A DNA stretch of 53,854 nt from Bacillota bacterium (GTDB lineage Bacteria > Bacillota > Clostridia > Christensenellales > CAG-138): contig JAEWYO010000010.1 in NCBI GenBank assembly GCA_023395595.1, forward strand, positions 1-53,854. The letters run 5' to 3'. A program made the translations under genes and the position numbers. The notes beneath the pieces are model-generated. The model made no database searches, was not told the DNA's origin, and saw nothing but the letters and a program-made list of their open reading frames with translations. Below, one piece after another: positions 14,462 through 24,222 of the stretch (positions within the stretch are counted from its first letter, which is position 1; every line of letters begins with the position of its first letter).

Positions 14462-14914
14462 GGAATTCCTCCAATATCTCAAAAAAATAGAGAAATGCTA
14501 AAATTACTTTAGCATGTGGTTATGCGCTTGTCAATTCATTCCTTATAATTCTAACGGTATTCTGAAAAATATATTTGAAATGAAAGTTGCAGGTTTTTAC
14601 GATGCAGAACGAAAAATGCAACTGGAAAGAGTTCGCACTTCGAAAAAACACCAATTACTTGGATTTTAAGCCACTAAACAGAGAAAAGACGGATAGATTT
14701 GCAAAATCCCAGTATCATTTTTTGCAGTCGTTTGATAGTATGATTGCAAGAGAAAACGAAAGAAAATCGCTTTTCCGCACGAAATCAAATAATGCAGCAT
14801 GAATAAAATGTTACCTGTCGTATATTCGTTCAAAAACCGTGGTTCCGATTCCAAAATCACAAGTCGGGCGCGCCGCTTGACTTCTTTTCGCGATTCCGAT
14901 AGACTTACTAACGT
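14462..14914. other. AT-rich gap between arcC and murA
   Basis: This 453-base stretch between divergent genes contains an open frame at 14587-14802 without an SD or recognisable product, which I judge not to be a gene. The murA promoter is at 14877-14905. Nothing else was recognised. Confidence 0.5.
14877..14905 (+). promoter_or_regulatory. murA promoter, placed for a leaderless or near-leaderless mRNA
   Basis: TTGACT (14877-14882), 17 bases, TAGACT (14900-14905). Transcription would start at about 14912-14915 and the murA ATG is at 14915. No SD is visible upstream. Confidence 0.6.
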
Positions 14915-16198
14915 ATGCTAAAGGAATGGTACGAGATCAAAGGCGGTCAGAGGCTCGAAGGAACCGTGACCATCAGCGGCGCAAAAAACGCCGCGGTCGC
15001 CATCATACCTGCCGCAGTTCTCGCCGGGGAAACCTGTGTGCTCGAGAATCTGCCGCATATTCAGGACGTCCAGAGCCTCAAGGAAATCTTGGAGGAGCTG
15101 GGCGTTACCGTCGATTATACCGACGGAGACTGCATGCGCATCGACTCCCGCACGCTGAAAAACACCAAAGCACTCAGCGAAGCGGTCAGCAGCATGCGCG
15201 CATCCTATTATCTGCTCGGCGCTCTTCTGGGGCGTTTTCACGAGGTGGAGCTTGCTCTGCCCGGCGGTTGCGTGATTGGCGCGCGTCCCATCGACCAGCA
15301 TCTCAAGGGCATGCGCGCGCTTGGCGCGGAGGTCGAGCTGGACTGCGAACACAATATTGTCCGCGCAAAGGCGGATCGGCTCATCGGCGCGGAGATCTTC
15401 TTCGATGTGGTCAGCGTTGGCGCCACCATCAATGTGATGCTCGCCGCCTGCATGGCGGAAGGAAACACGGTGCTCAGCAACGTGGCAAAAGAGCCGCACG
15501 TGGTAGACGTTGCCAACTTCCTGAACATGATGGGCGCTTCCGTCAAGGGCGCCGGTACCGACGTGATCCGCATCAGCGGCAGACCCCGCCTGCACGGCTG
15601 CGGCTACGCCATCATTCCCGATCAAATTGAAACCGGTACGTTTATGATTGCCGCCGCCGCAACCATGGGCGATGTAATCATCAAAAACGTGATCCCCACG
15701 CATATGGAAGCCATCTCCGCAAAGTTGATGGAGAGCGGCGCACGCGTAATCGAAGGCGACGACGGGCGGGATTTTTACCTGCGCGTGATCATGAACGACC
15801 GTCCGCGCCCGATTAATGTCAAAACTCTACCCTATCCGGGTTTTCCGACCGATTTACAGCAGCCGATGATGGCTTACCTCTGCTCCTGCGCCGGGGTTTC
15901 CACCATCAATGAAACCATATTCGAAAACCGATTCAACCATGTCAAGGAACTCAGGCGCATGGGCGCTTCCATCAGCCTCAAGGACAACAATACCGCAAAG
16001 GTGAAGGGCATCGCTTCTCTTCATGGTGCGGATATCTACGCGTCCGACCTGCGCGCCGGTGCGTCGCTGATCGTTGCCGGTCTTGCCGCCAGCGGCACAA
16101 CCAACGTGCACAATATCCATTTCATCGACCGCGGCTATGAATACCTCGACAAGAAACTCACCGGCCTTGGCGCACAGATTGTGAGAAGAGAGAAGTAA
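14915..16198 (+). CDS. murA: UDP-N-acetylglucosamine 1-carboxyvinyltransferase
   Basis: This 427-residue enzyme does the first committed step of peptidoglycan synthesis, adding enolpyruvate from PEP to UDP-GlcNAc. Lys24 in SGAKNAA, Arg95 in SSMRASYY and the catalytic Cys119 in PGGCVIGARPIDQHL are all present. Because the Cys is kept, fosfomycin sensitivity would be expected of the enzyme. The start fits the conserved N-terminus (WYEIKGGQRLEGTV). There is no SD and a promoter ends only nine bases upstream, so translation may be leaderless. The gene stands alone and is followed by a dispersed hairpin repeat. Confidence 0.96.
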   Translation: MLKEWYEIKGGQRLEGTVTISGAKNAAVAIIPAAVLAGETCVLENLPHIQDVQSLKEILEELGVTVDYTDGDCMRIDSRTLKNTKALSEAVSSMRASYYLLGALLGRFHEVELALPGGCVIGARPIDQHLKGMRALGAEVELDCEHNIVRAKADRLIGAEIFFDVVSVGATINVMLAACMAEGNTVLSNVAKEPHVVDVANFLNMMGASVKGAGTDVIRISGRPRLHGCGYAIIPDQIETGTFMIAAAATMGDVIIKNVIPTHMEAISAKLMESGARVIEGDDGRDFYLRVIMNDRPRPINVKTLPYPGFPTDLQQPMMAYLCSCAGVSTINETIFENRFNHVKELRRMGASISLKDNNTAKVKGIASLHGADIYASDLRAGASLIVAGLAASGTTNVHNIHFIDRGYEYLDKKLTGLGAQIVRREK

Positions 16199-16335
16199 CT
16201 TACTTTTCTTGAAAGAAAAGTAAGCAAAAGAACTTACACGTTTGAATAGGATACTTCTAAAACAAAGTAAGCAAAAGAACTTTCTCATTTGATTAGAATT
16301 CTTCTAAATAAAGTAAACAAAAGACCTTACACGAA
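16199..16335 (+). repeat. Copy 3 of the dispersed repeat, expanded in tandem after murA
   Basis: The hairpin arms CTTACTTTTCTT (16199-16210) and AAGAAAAGTAAG (16213-16224) start directly after the murA stop. The segment beginning AAAGTAAGCAAAAGAACTT then recurs at 16217, 16264 and 16310 (the last partial), a tandem array with a period of 46-47 bases. Confidence 0.8.
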
Positions 16336-16388
16336 GTGTTCATAGGACGTTTGCCAGCAAAAAAGAAACGTTAGAGACTCAGATGATC

Positions 16389-16418
16389 AGAGCTTCCAAT
16401 GGGAGCTTTTTTGTTGCC
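16389..16418 (+). terminator. Terminator downstream of murA
   Basis: AGCTTCC and GGGAGCT form a 7-bp stem (one G-T pair) with a three-base loop, followed by TTTTTTG. Confidence 0.7.
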
Positions 16419-16583
16419 TTGAAAGCGATCTGAATGCAGGAAAACGGATGAAGTCAATCACCCTATGTGGTATCCATAATTGTATACTATTTTTTACAAA
16501 ACGCATGATAAACGTGGATATTCATCGCATTCCACATGTTTTTTTGACTTATACACACCCCAAAACGTGAAAAACCCGCATTC

Positions 16584-16627
16584 TGTGGATAACACGGTGG
16601 ACAATGTGGATAACCTTCTGTGGATAA
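16584..16627. promoter_or_regulatory. Cluster of three perfect DnaA boxes
   Basis: TGTGGATAA occurs exactly at 16584-16592, 16605-16613 and 16619-16627, all in the same orientation, 21 and 14 bases apart. It lies about 10 kb from dnaA in an intergenic region. Confidence 0.8.
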
Positions 16628-16944
16628 GTCATACAGTTTTTGTGAATAGCGGGCATGCATGAATGCCTTTCACACATGGTAAACCCACTTTTTTGACCGT
16701 TTTTTTGCAGGAATCGCTTCAAATGCCGGAAAGAAAGAGATTGAATTCTTAGAATATACATTCTTAGAACTTTTATTTTGCCAGCGGCAAGGAAAACCGA
16801 AAACAATGCGCCATTTCTTGCGAGAATACAAAAATCCAGCCCGCCATTCCCCTGCCCGCTCTGGCAAAACCGCCCGAAATTGGCTATACTACAACTAGTA
16901 TCGTTTCATCAAGCAAGCCGCCTCCACACAGAAAGGAAAAATGC

Positions 16945-17469
16945 ATGCGCCTGTTTATCGCAATCCCCCTCCCGCCGGACATCACGCGCGCGCTCGCAGC
17001 CGATCGCGCCGCGCTGGAAGCGCACGGCGCCACTGGGCGCTTTGTCCCGCGTGAGAACTATCACATTACGCTGCATTTTTTAGGCGAAACAGACGCGCTC
17101 ATGGATATTACAGACGCAATCAAAGACGCGGTGCGGGATATAAAACCGTTTGTGCTGCGGCTCAAAGAATACGGCTCGTTCAAAACCGATGGTTCGCACA
17201 CGGGCTTTGTCAGCGTCAGTTGCGATAGCGAGGAACTCAACCGCCTCTACGAATCGCTGGAATCCGCGCTCTGGGAGCGGGGGTTCTCGAGAAATCGCGG
17301 CAGGCTCACGCCGCATGTTACGCTCGGGCGAAAGATGGAAGGCGACGAAGGTTTCGTCCTTCCGCCGCAAAAGGCAGCCTTCACCGCAAACGCCGTCGTG
17401 CTCTATGAAAGCACCAGCGTGCGCGGGCAGATGCAATATGCCGTCCTGCATCGGGAGATGCTCAAATGA
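16945..17469 (+). CDS. thpR: RNA 2',3'-cyclic phosphodiesterase (2H family, LigT/ThpR)
   Basis: This 174-residue 2H phosphoesterase has both catalytic HxTx motifs: HITL at residues 40-43 (followed by HFLGE) and HVTL at 124-127. Members open 2',3'-cyclic phosphates on RNA; some also ligate tRNA halves in vitro. The length is normal. The SD AGAAAGGA is well placed. Its stop overlaps the addB start as ATGA, so thpR, addB and addA form an operon; why an RNA phosphoesterase is coupled to a recombination nuclease is not clear. Confidence 0.9.
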   Translation: MRLFIAIPLPPDITRALAADRAALEAHGATGRFVPRENYHITLHFLGETDALMDITDAIKDAVRDIKPFVLRLKEYGSFKTDGSHTGFVSVSCDSEELNRLYESLESALWERGFSRNRGRLTPHVTLGRKMEGDEGFVLPPQKAAFTANAVVLYESTSVRGQMQYAVLHREMLK

Positions 17470-20400
17470 GCGGCAAGCTCCATCTTATTCTCGGACGCGC
17501 GGACACGGGAAAAACCGCCCGCGTGGTGGATGCGCTGCGCGCGCACCAACAAGCAGGTGCGCGTGCCATCCTGCTTGTGCCGGAGCAATACACCTATGAG
17601 GCGGAGCGGCTGCTGGCCGAAGCGCTCGGTGGATTGATCGGCGTGCAGGTTTTTAGCTTCAACCGCTTGATCGAGCGCGTGCTCTCCTTCTCGGGAAAGA
17701 CGCGCCCTTTTTTATCGGACGAAGGGCACCGCATGGTGATCCGCCGCGCCATCGATCAAAAAAAAGATGTACTCAAACTTTTTTCCCGCACGGCGGAAAG
17801 CGCGGGCTTTGCCGAGGAATTGCAGACCATCTTTCAGGATATCAAGCGCGCGGGACTCACGCCAGACGCGCTGGATGCTCTGATCGTCCGCCTGCCGGAG
17901 GAGCTTCCGCTAACGGAGAAGCTATCCGACATCTCAATTTTGTATCGCGAGACGGAGGACTATCTTTCCACGCGGTATCTGAGCCTAGACGACGCGGCAA
18001 ACGAGGCGATCCATATTTTGCCGGAGTCATTTGTCGCGGGGCAGCCGGTCTATATCGACGGACTCGACCGCCCGAACCGGCAGGTGCTCTTGCTCATCGG
18101 CGAGCTGCTCAATCTCTGCCCCGAAGTCACCATCACGCTGCGCATCGATTGCGTGCAGCGCGCGGATGAAGAGGTGTTTGAGCCGGAGCGCGAGGTACTG
18201 CTGCAACTGCGCGAGGTAGCGGAGCGCGTCAACGCCGCTGTGACGGAAGAGCGCCTCTGCGAGCAGACCAACCGCGCCGATCCGCTGATGCGGCACATCG
18301 AGCGCAACCTTTTTGCGTATCCCGCCGAGGTGTATCATGGCAACGCGGAAAAGCTCACGCTCTTTGGCGCGAGTGATCGGCGGGCGGAAACGGAAGCCCT
18401 CGCGGAGTCGATCCTGTTCTTCGCGCGGGAAAAAGGCGTTCGCTATCGCGACATGGCGGTCGTGGTGTCCGATTTGGACGCATACGCGGGACTCATCCGC
18501 CGCTCCTGCGCGCGCCGGGGAATTCCGATTTTTCTCGACCGCAAGCGCCCGCTTTCCGGGCACGCGGCGGCGGACGCGGTGCTGAGCGCAGTGCGTTATG
18601 TTTCAAACAACTATCATACGGACGATCTGCTGCGGTATCTCAAAAGCGGCTTTGCCAATTGTCTTGAAGCGGACGCGGAAGAACTCGACCTCTACATCCG
18701 TCGCACCGGAATCCGCGGTAGCCTGCTGACCAAACCGCTCACGCGCGCAACACCGAGCGAGGGAGCCGAGCGCGCGCGCACATGCGCCGCCGTCGTGCTT
18801 GAGCCGCTGGCAAAAGGGCTTGCCCGTGCGAGCGTTGGGGATCAGGTGCGCGCATTGTATGCGTTTTTACTGCAGATCGATTTGCAGCATCAGCTCGAAT
18901 CTCGCGCGGAAGAATTGCAAAAGGAAGAACGCCTGCCGGAGATGCAGGAGCACGCACAGGTTTGGAATCTGCTGGTGGCGCTGCTGGATCAACTCAGCGA
19001 AATCCTGGGTAAACTCAAGCTTGGTCGCGCGGGATTCCTGCGCCTGCTGGAGGAAGGTATGCGCGGGGCATCGATTGGCGTTGTGCCCGGCACGGCGGAT
19101 CAAGGCGTGGTGGGCGACGTGGTGCGCACCCGCAGCCGCCGCGTGCGCGCGCTGTTCGTCGTCGGCGCGAACGACGGGCTTCTACCTCGCCCGCAGCAAA
19201 ACGATGGTTTGCTAGACGACCTGGAGATCAAGGAACTGCAAAACCAGGGCGCAAATGTGCGAAAAACCTCTGCCGAACTCACGGCAAGTGATAGGCTGGA
19301 TCTCTATACCGCGCTGAGTAAGACAGACGAATATTTGATTGTGAGCTATGCCTATGGCGACGGCGGCGGCGAACTCGCGCCAAGTCCGCTGGTGGAGCGG
19401 CTGCAAAAGCTTTGCCCGAAGTGCACGCAAAAAAGTGACATTGACTCGTCCGACGTTTTGCCGGACTGCGCGGCGGAGGCGCTGACCATGACCGCGGCGG
19501 ATCTGCGCAGATTCCGCGACGAAGGCGTTTGCCCGGAGCGGCTACCCGCTTTGATCGAGTGGCTGACGCGGCGGGATAGCACCCGTGCACTGACACAACG
19601 GATGATCGAAGAAAGCGCGGCGAACCTCCTGCCGCTGACAATCCCGCGCGAAACGGCAACCGCGCTCTATGGTAAGAGCGTGCCCATGAGTGCAAGCCGC
19701 CTCGAGAGTTTCAACAACTGCCCGTTTCAGCATTTTGTGCGCTATGGCTTGCGTGCCGCCGAAACGCGGGAGTTTACCGAGCGCGCGGCGGACTTGGGCG
19801 AATTCTATCACGCCGCGCTGGAGGCGTTTGTCCGCGCGGTCAACGAACAAAAGATCGTTTGGAAGTTGCTGACCGATGCGGAAGCGCTCGCGATTCTCGA
19901 TGAAGTGCTGCCACAGGTGATTGCAGACCATCACGACGGCATCTTTCTGGAGAACGAGCGCATGCGCGCTACGCTGTTTCTGCTGGTCGAAACCCTGCGC
20001 CAGAGCGTGCTGGCGATTGTCAACCAAATCCGCGCGGGCAGTTTTTCGCCCGTGCAGACGGAGGTTCGCTTCGGGCACGGCGCGCCGTTTCCGCCGATTC
20101 GCCTCGTGCTGCCGGACGGAAGCGAGGCGCTCATTGGCGGCAAGATCGATCGCGTGGATCAGGCGAACGTTGGCGGACGGGAGCTACTGCGCATCGTCGA
20201 TTATAAAACAGGCGGCCAGGACTTTGATTTTGCGGGCGTGTTGCAGGGCTTGACGCTGCAACTGCCGCTGTATCTGCTTGCGGCGGCCGAGAGGGCGGAG
20301 ACTCGCGCGGGACTGTACTATATGCCGATTTCGCAACCTGTCGTGTCGGACGCGGAGGAGGATATCGAAAGCGCGGTCGCAGACGGGTTCCGGCTCAAGG

Positions 20401-20786
20401 GGCTGACGCTGTCCGACGCCGCTGTGATCCGCGCGAGCGACAATGCGCTGACAAGCGGCGCGTCCGCCGTGCTCTACAAGGTGGAGCAAACGGGAGAAAC
20501 GGACTATTCCGGCAGTGTCTGCACGCCATCTCAGATGGAATCCCTGCTCACGCTAGCGCGCAAAAAATCGGAACAAACGCTTTCGCGAATGCTCAGCGGC
20601 GAACTCGCCGCCTCGCCTGCCGCGCGGAAAAAACGGCAGGAAGCGTGCGTTTATTGCGACTATAAGAGCGTTTGCCGCTTTGACCCGAAAAAGCCGGGTT
20701 GCCGCGTGCGGTTGCTCAAAACCATCAAGCAGGACGCGTTTTTTGAGCTGATCGGAGGGCAATCTGATGTGCCGGACGAAGAATAA
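17466..20786 (+). CDS. addB: ATP-dependent helicase-nuclease AddAB, subunit B
   Basis: This 1106-residue subunit of the RecBCD-like complex resects double-strand breaks. It begins MSGKLHLILGRADTGKTARV with a Walker A motif near residues 10-17. The C-terminal RecB-type nuclease domain contains GGKIDRVD and LRIVDYKTGG. Four Cys (FNNCPFQ near residue 755, and ACVYCDYKSVC near the C-terminus) match the Fe-S cluster of AddB, which clamps the nuclease domain. The length is standard. It overlaps thpR by 4 bases and is followed 27 bases later by addA. Confidence 0.95.
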   Translation: MSGKLHLILGRADTGKTARVVDALRAHQQAGARAILLVPEQYTYEAERLLAEALGGLIGVQVFSFNRLIERVLSFSGKTRPFLSDEGHRMVIRRAIDQKKDVLKLFSRTAESAGFAEELQTIFQDIKRAGLTPDALDALIVRLPEELPLTEKLSDISILYRETEDYLSTRYLSLDDAANEAIHILPESFVAGQPVYIDGLDRPNRQVLLLIGELLNLCPEVTITLRIDCVQRADEEVFEPEREVLLQLREVAERVNAAVTEERLCEQTNRADPLMRHIERNLFAYPAEVYHGNAEKLTLFGASDRRAETEALAESILFFAREKGVRYRDMAVVVSDLDAYAGLIRRSCARRGIPIFLDRKRPLSGHAAADAVLSAVRYVSNNYHTDDLLRYLKSGFANCLEADAEELDLYIRRTGIRGSLLTKPLTRATPSEGAERARTCAAVVLEPLAKGLARASVGDQVRALYAFLLQIDLQHQLESRAEELQKEERLPEMQEHAQVWNLLVALLDQLSEILGKLKLGRAGFLRLLEEGMRGASIGVVPGTADQGVVGDVVRTRSRRVRALFVVGANDGLLPRPQQNDGLLDDLEIKELQNQGANVRKTSAELTASDRLDLYTALSKTDEYLIVSYAYGDGGGELAPSPLVERLQKLCPKCTQKSDIDSSDVLPDCAAEALTMTAADLRRFRDEGVCPERLPALIEWLTRRDSTRALTQRMIEESAANLLPLTIPRETATALYGKSVPMSASRLESFNNCPFQHFVRYGLRAAETREFTERAADLGEFYHAALEAFVRAVNEQKIVWKLLTDAEALAILDEVLPQVIADHHDGIFLENERMRATLFLLVETLRQSVLAIVNQIRAGSFSPVQTEVRFGHGAPFPPIRLVLPDGSEALIGGKIDRVDQANVGGRELLRIVDYKTGGQDFDFAGVLQGLTLQLPLYLLAAAERAETRAGLYYMPISQPVVSDAEEDIESAVADGFRLKGLTLSDAAVIRASDNALTSGASAVLYKVEQTGETDYSGSVCTPSQMESLLTLARKKSEQTLSRMLSGELAASPAARKKRQEACVYCDYKSVCRFDPKKPGCRVRLLKTIKQDAFFELIGGQSDVPDEE

Positions 20787-20813
20787 CCGCGCAATTGCCC
20801 GGAGGTGCTGCCG

Positions 20814-23800
20814 ATGAATCGTTGGACAACCGATCAGCTTCGCGCGATTCAGAGCGAAGGAAACCTCATCGTCTCCGCGGCGGCGGGCGCGGGCAAAACC
20901 GCAGTGCTCACCGAGCGGATTGTTTCGCGCATCCGCGCGGGCGCGCCGGTGGAGAGCCTGTTGGTGCTGACGTTTACGCGGGCGGCTGCCGCCGAGATGA
21001 AGGGCAGAATCGCAGACCGCCTCAACCAGCTCGCGGACGAAGCCGAAACCACCGAGGAGATGCGCTATCTGCGCCGTCAGGCGCGAAATGTGGACAGCGC
21101 GTTTATCTCCACGATCCATGCGTTTTGTTCCCGCGTGCTGCGGCGGCATTATCATGCGGTGGGCTTGCCCGCGCGCGCGAAGACAACGGACGAGATGGAG
21201 AGCGCCGCATTGATCGAAACCGTGCGGGATGAACTACTCACGCTGCTCGCTTCCGAGAACGACGCGGACTATACCGCACTGCTGGCCTCATTTGGCAGTG
21301 AGCAGGCGGCTTGGGACGCGATTTTATCCACCTATCGCTTCACCCGCGCGCAGCCGGAGCCGGAAGCGTGGCTCAACCATGCCGCCGCGCGATATGGGGA
21401 CGAAGCGGCGTTGTCCCGCATCCTCGGCGACGCGGTCGCGTTCTGCAAGGACGAACTTGCAATGTTGCTGGAGACCATCGTGCGCGAGCGGGATTTACTC
21501 TCCCCCGACTGCGCAAACGCGATCTCTGTGCTGGACGATGAGCTTTCGCGCTATCGCGCGATGCTGCTGTGTAAAACCTATGGCCAATATCGCGACGCGC
21601 TGTTTGCAATGGAATATGGAAGGCTCGTCTTTCCGCGTGCGGTGGCCGAGGAGGACAAGGCGGGCGCAAAGGCCGCGCGGGACATGGGCAAAGACCTCAT
21701 CAAAGAGCAGAAAAAACGCTTCTTGCGCGGTGAGGCGGAGGAGTTGTCCATTCTCCGGCGTTCCGGCGCGGTGGTTGCCGCGCTCTGCGTGCTTGCGGCA
21801 CGATTTGAGCAAGCGTATGCCGAGGCCAAGCGGGAAAAGAATCTTGTCGATTATGACGATCTGGAGCATTTTGCCCTGCTTGCGCTGCGCAAGGACGAAA
21901 TTGCGCAGGAATACCGCGAGAAGTTTCGCTGGATCGCCGTGGACGAATATCAGGACAGCAACCGCGTGCAGGAGGCGATACTTGCCTGCATCACGCGCGG
22001 GGACAATCTTTTCTTCGTGGGCGACGTCAAGCAGTCGATCTATCGCTTCCGGCAGGCAGAGCCGGGGTTGTTCCTCGAAAAACTCGGCGCATTCTCCGGC
22101 AAAGCGGGTGAACGTATCGATCTGGCGGAAAACTTCCGTTCATCCGAAGCCGTACTTTCTGCCGTCAACGAAGTGTTTGAATCGGTGATGAGCCAGCGCG
22201 CGGGAGACATCGATTATGACGCGCGTGCGCGGCTGATTTGCGGAACGGCGCAGCCGGAGGGCAGCGCGGAACTGCACCTGATTCGCAAAGAGCGCGCCGA
22301 GAGCGAGGACGAAGAGGACGCGCTGGAGGATGCGGCAGATCTGGAGGTCGAGGCGCGGCTGATCGCCAAACGCATCCATGAGATCATGCAGACCGAGCGG
22401 TATACCGACGCGAAGACGGGCGAAACGCGAAACTATCGCTATGGCGACTTTGCCGTGCTGCTGCGTGCAGGAACCGAGGCGCAGATGGTCTCGCAGACGC
22501 TGGCATCCGGCGGCGTGCCCGCCTATGCGCAGTCCAGCGGCGGATATTTTGACGCGGTTGAGGTGCAGATTTTTCGAAATCTGCTCAGCGTGATCGACAA
22601 CCGCAGGCAGGACGTGCCGCTGCTTTCGGTGCTGCTTTCCAGCATCGGCGGCTTCACGCATGAAGAACTCGCATTGCTTCGCGCGGCGCACCCGGGCGGG
22701 ACGTTTTACGAGGCGTTTTTTGCCGCAGCGGAGGAAGATTCGGTTCTCGGCCGGCGCGCAAACGCGTTTCTTGAGAAGCTATCGCAATATCGCGCGGAGA
22801 GCAGGCTGATTTCGGTGGAGGAACTCATCGGAAAACTGCTCGACGAAACCGGGTTCTATGAGGAGATGGGCGCGGGCGTCAGCGGCGCGCAGCGGCAGGC
22901 GAACTTGAACGCCCTGCTCGACAAGGCGCATGCGTTTGAGAGCGCGGGTTCGCGCGGGGTTTGGAACTTTTTACGCCATCTCGCGCTGGCGCAGGACAAC
23001 GCGAGCGTCGGCGCGGCGCAGACCGTGACCGCGGACGTGGTGCGTATCCTCACGATCCACAAATCCAAGGGGTTGGAGTTTCCCGTGGTGTTCGTCGCGG
23101 GCATGGGTAAGCCCTTTAACCGCATGGACGTAAACAACAGCCTGCAATTGCACGGTGCATTCGGCATGGCGCTGCGGTTCGTTGACCGCGAAGGGGTGCA
23201 GCGTGTCAAGCGGGACACCATTGCGCGGGTGATTCTCGCCCAGCGGGTCAAGCGGGAGCAACTGGCGGAAGAAATGCGCGTGCTGTATGTCGCCATGACG
23301 CGCGCGAGAAGAAAACTGATCCTTACCGCCTGCGTGAACAAGCCGGAGGAAAAGCTCACCGCTTCCCCGCGTGTGCCGACTGCGTGGCAGGCGATTCGCT
23401 GTTCCAGCCCCGTCAAGTGGCTGATGATGGGCGCGCACAGGCATATCACGCTTGCGATTCAAGAGCGCGATGGGTTGCTCGGCGGTACCCTGCCGGGCGC
23501 GGCGCAAGAGATTCCGCCGTTTGATCCCCTGGTGCTAGAGGCGATCGAAACCAAGCTCAACTGGACGTATGCGCACGCAGAGGCGGCGCAGATCCGCGCG
23601 AAAGCCGCCGTCAGCCGCGTGGTTAAAGGCGAGGATGCTCTGCCACTGTTTGCGCGCCCTGCTTTCCTCGGCAAAGAGACCAGCGCGGTGTTTGCGGGAA
23701 CCGCAACGCACGCGGCGATGCAGTTCTTGCCGTTGGAGCGGGGGATGGACGACGCGGAGGCAAGGGCGTTTCTTGCGCTTTTGACCGAGCAAGGGCGAAT

Positions 23801-24194
23801 CACGCCGGAACAAGGCGAGGCAGCGGACGCAAGCGCGATCGCGTGGTTTAGCCACGATGCGCTATTCTCGCGGATGCAGCGCGCCGAACGGTTGGAGCGC
23901 GAGCTGCCGTTTTCCTACCCAATGGATGCCATGCAGCTTTACGGTGTCGCTGCGGAGGAGACGGTGCTCCTGCAAGGCGTGCTGGATGCGTGCTTTCGAG
24001 AGGATGGCGAATGGGTCATCGTGGACTACAAGACCGACCGCATCCGCCAAGGCGAGTCCGCCGGGCAGGCAGCCGCGCGGCACGCGGAGCAGCTCCGGCT
24101 CTATGCCCTCGCGCTGGAATCGCTTACCAGACAGCGCGTGAAGGAACTCTATGTCGTGCTGCTGACCCACCGCGCGGCGGTGAAGGTTGAATGA
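20814..24194 (+). CDS. addA: ATP-dependent helicase-nuclease AddAB, subunit A
   Basis: This 1126-residue UvrD-type helicase with a C-terminal nuclease is the motor subunit of AddAB. Motif I is SAAAGAGKTAVLTERI (about residues 20-35) and motif II VDEYQDSN is near 379. FVGDVKQSIYRFRQAEP, the late helicase motif ILTIHKSKGLEFPVVF and VLYVAMTRARRKL follow. The nuclease motif VIVDYKTDRI lies near the C-terminus, so both activities look intact. The start at 20814 has GGAGGTG just upstream. The final gene of the thpR-addB-addA operon, it is followed by the riboswitch-controlled ribU, which has its own promoter. Confidence 0.96.
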   Translation: MNRWTTDQLRAIQSEGNLIVSAAAGAGKTAVLTERIVSRIRAGAPVESLLVLTFTRAAAAEMKGRIADRLNQLADEAETTEEMRYLRRQARNVDSAFISTIHAFCSRVLRRHYHAVGLPARAKTTDEMESAALIETVRDELLTLLASENDADYTALLASFGSEQAAWDAILSTYRFTRAQPEPEAWLNHAAARYGDEAALSRILGDAVAFCKDELAMLLETIVRERDLLSPDCANAISVLDDELSRYRAMLLCKTYGQYRDALFAMEYGRLVFPRAVAEEDKAGAKAARDMGKDLIKEQKKRFLRGEAEELSILRRSGAVVAALCVLAARFEQAYAEAKREKNLVDYDDLEHFALLALRKDEIAQEYREKFRWIAVDEYQDSNRVQEAILACITRGDNLFFVGDVKQSIYRFRQAEPGLFLEKLGAFSGKAGERIDLAENFRSSEAVLSAVNEVFESVMSQRAGDIDYDARARLICGTAQPEGSAELHLIRKERAESEDEEDALEDAADLEVEARLIAKRIHEIMQTERYTDAKTGETRNYRYGDFAVLLRAGTEAQMVSQTLASGGVPAYAQSSGGYFDAVEVQIFRNLLSVIDNRRQDVPLLSVLLSSIGGFTHEELALLRAAHPGGTFYEAFFAAAEEDSVLGRRANAFLEKLSQYRAESRLISVEELIGKLLDETGFYEEMGAGVSGAQRQANLNALLDKAHAFESAGSRGVWNFLRHLALAQDNASVGAAQTVTADVVRILTIHKSKGLEFPVVFVAGMGKPFNRMDVNNSLQLHGAFGMALRFVDREGVQRVKRDTIARVILAQRVKREQLAEEMRVLYVAMTRARRKLILTACVNKPEEKLTASPRVPTAWQAIRCSSPVKWLMMGAHRHITLAIQERDGLLGGTLPGAAQEIPPFDPLVLEAIETKLNWTYAHAEAAQIRAKAAVSRVVKGEDALPLFARPAFLGKETSAVFAGTATHAAMQFLPLERGMDDAEARAFLALLTEQGRITPEQGEAADASAIAWFSHDALFSRMQRAERLERELPFSYPMDAMQLYGVAAEETVLLQGVLDACFREDGEWVIVDYKTDRIRQGESAGQAAARHAEQLRLYALALESLTRQRVKELYVVLLTHRAAVKVE

Positions 24195-24222
24195 AAATCA
24201 AAACGTTGTGGCACAAACACAC

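Larger units (their letters stand above)
16199..16944. other. Gap between murA and thpR
   Basis: This 746-base gap holds the repeat array (16199-16335), a terminator (16389-16414), a cluster of three perfect DnaA boxes (16584-16627) and a weak promoter candidate (TATACT near 16884) before thpR. No gene was recognised. Confidence 0.6.

Noticed and set aside
14587..14802. 71-codon open frame between arcC and murA
   Set aside because: AT-rich, no SD, no recognisable family; likely chance.
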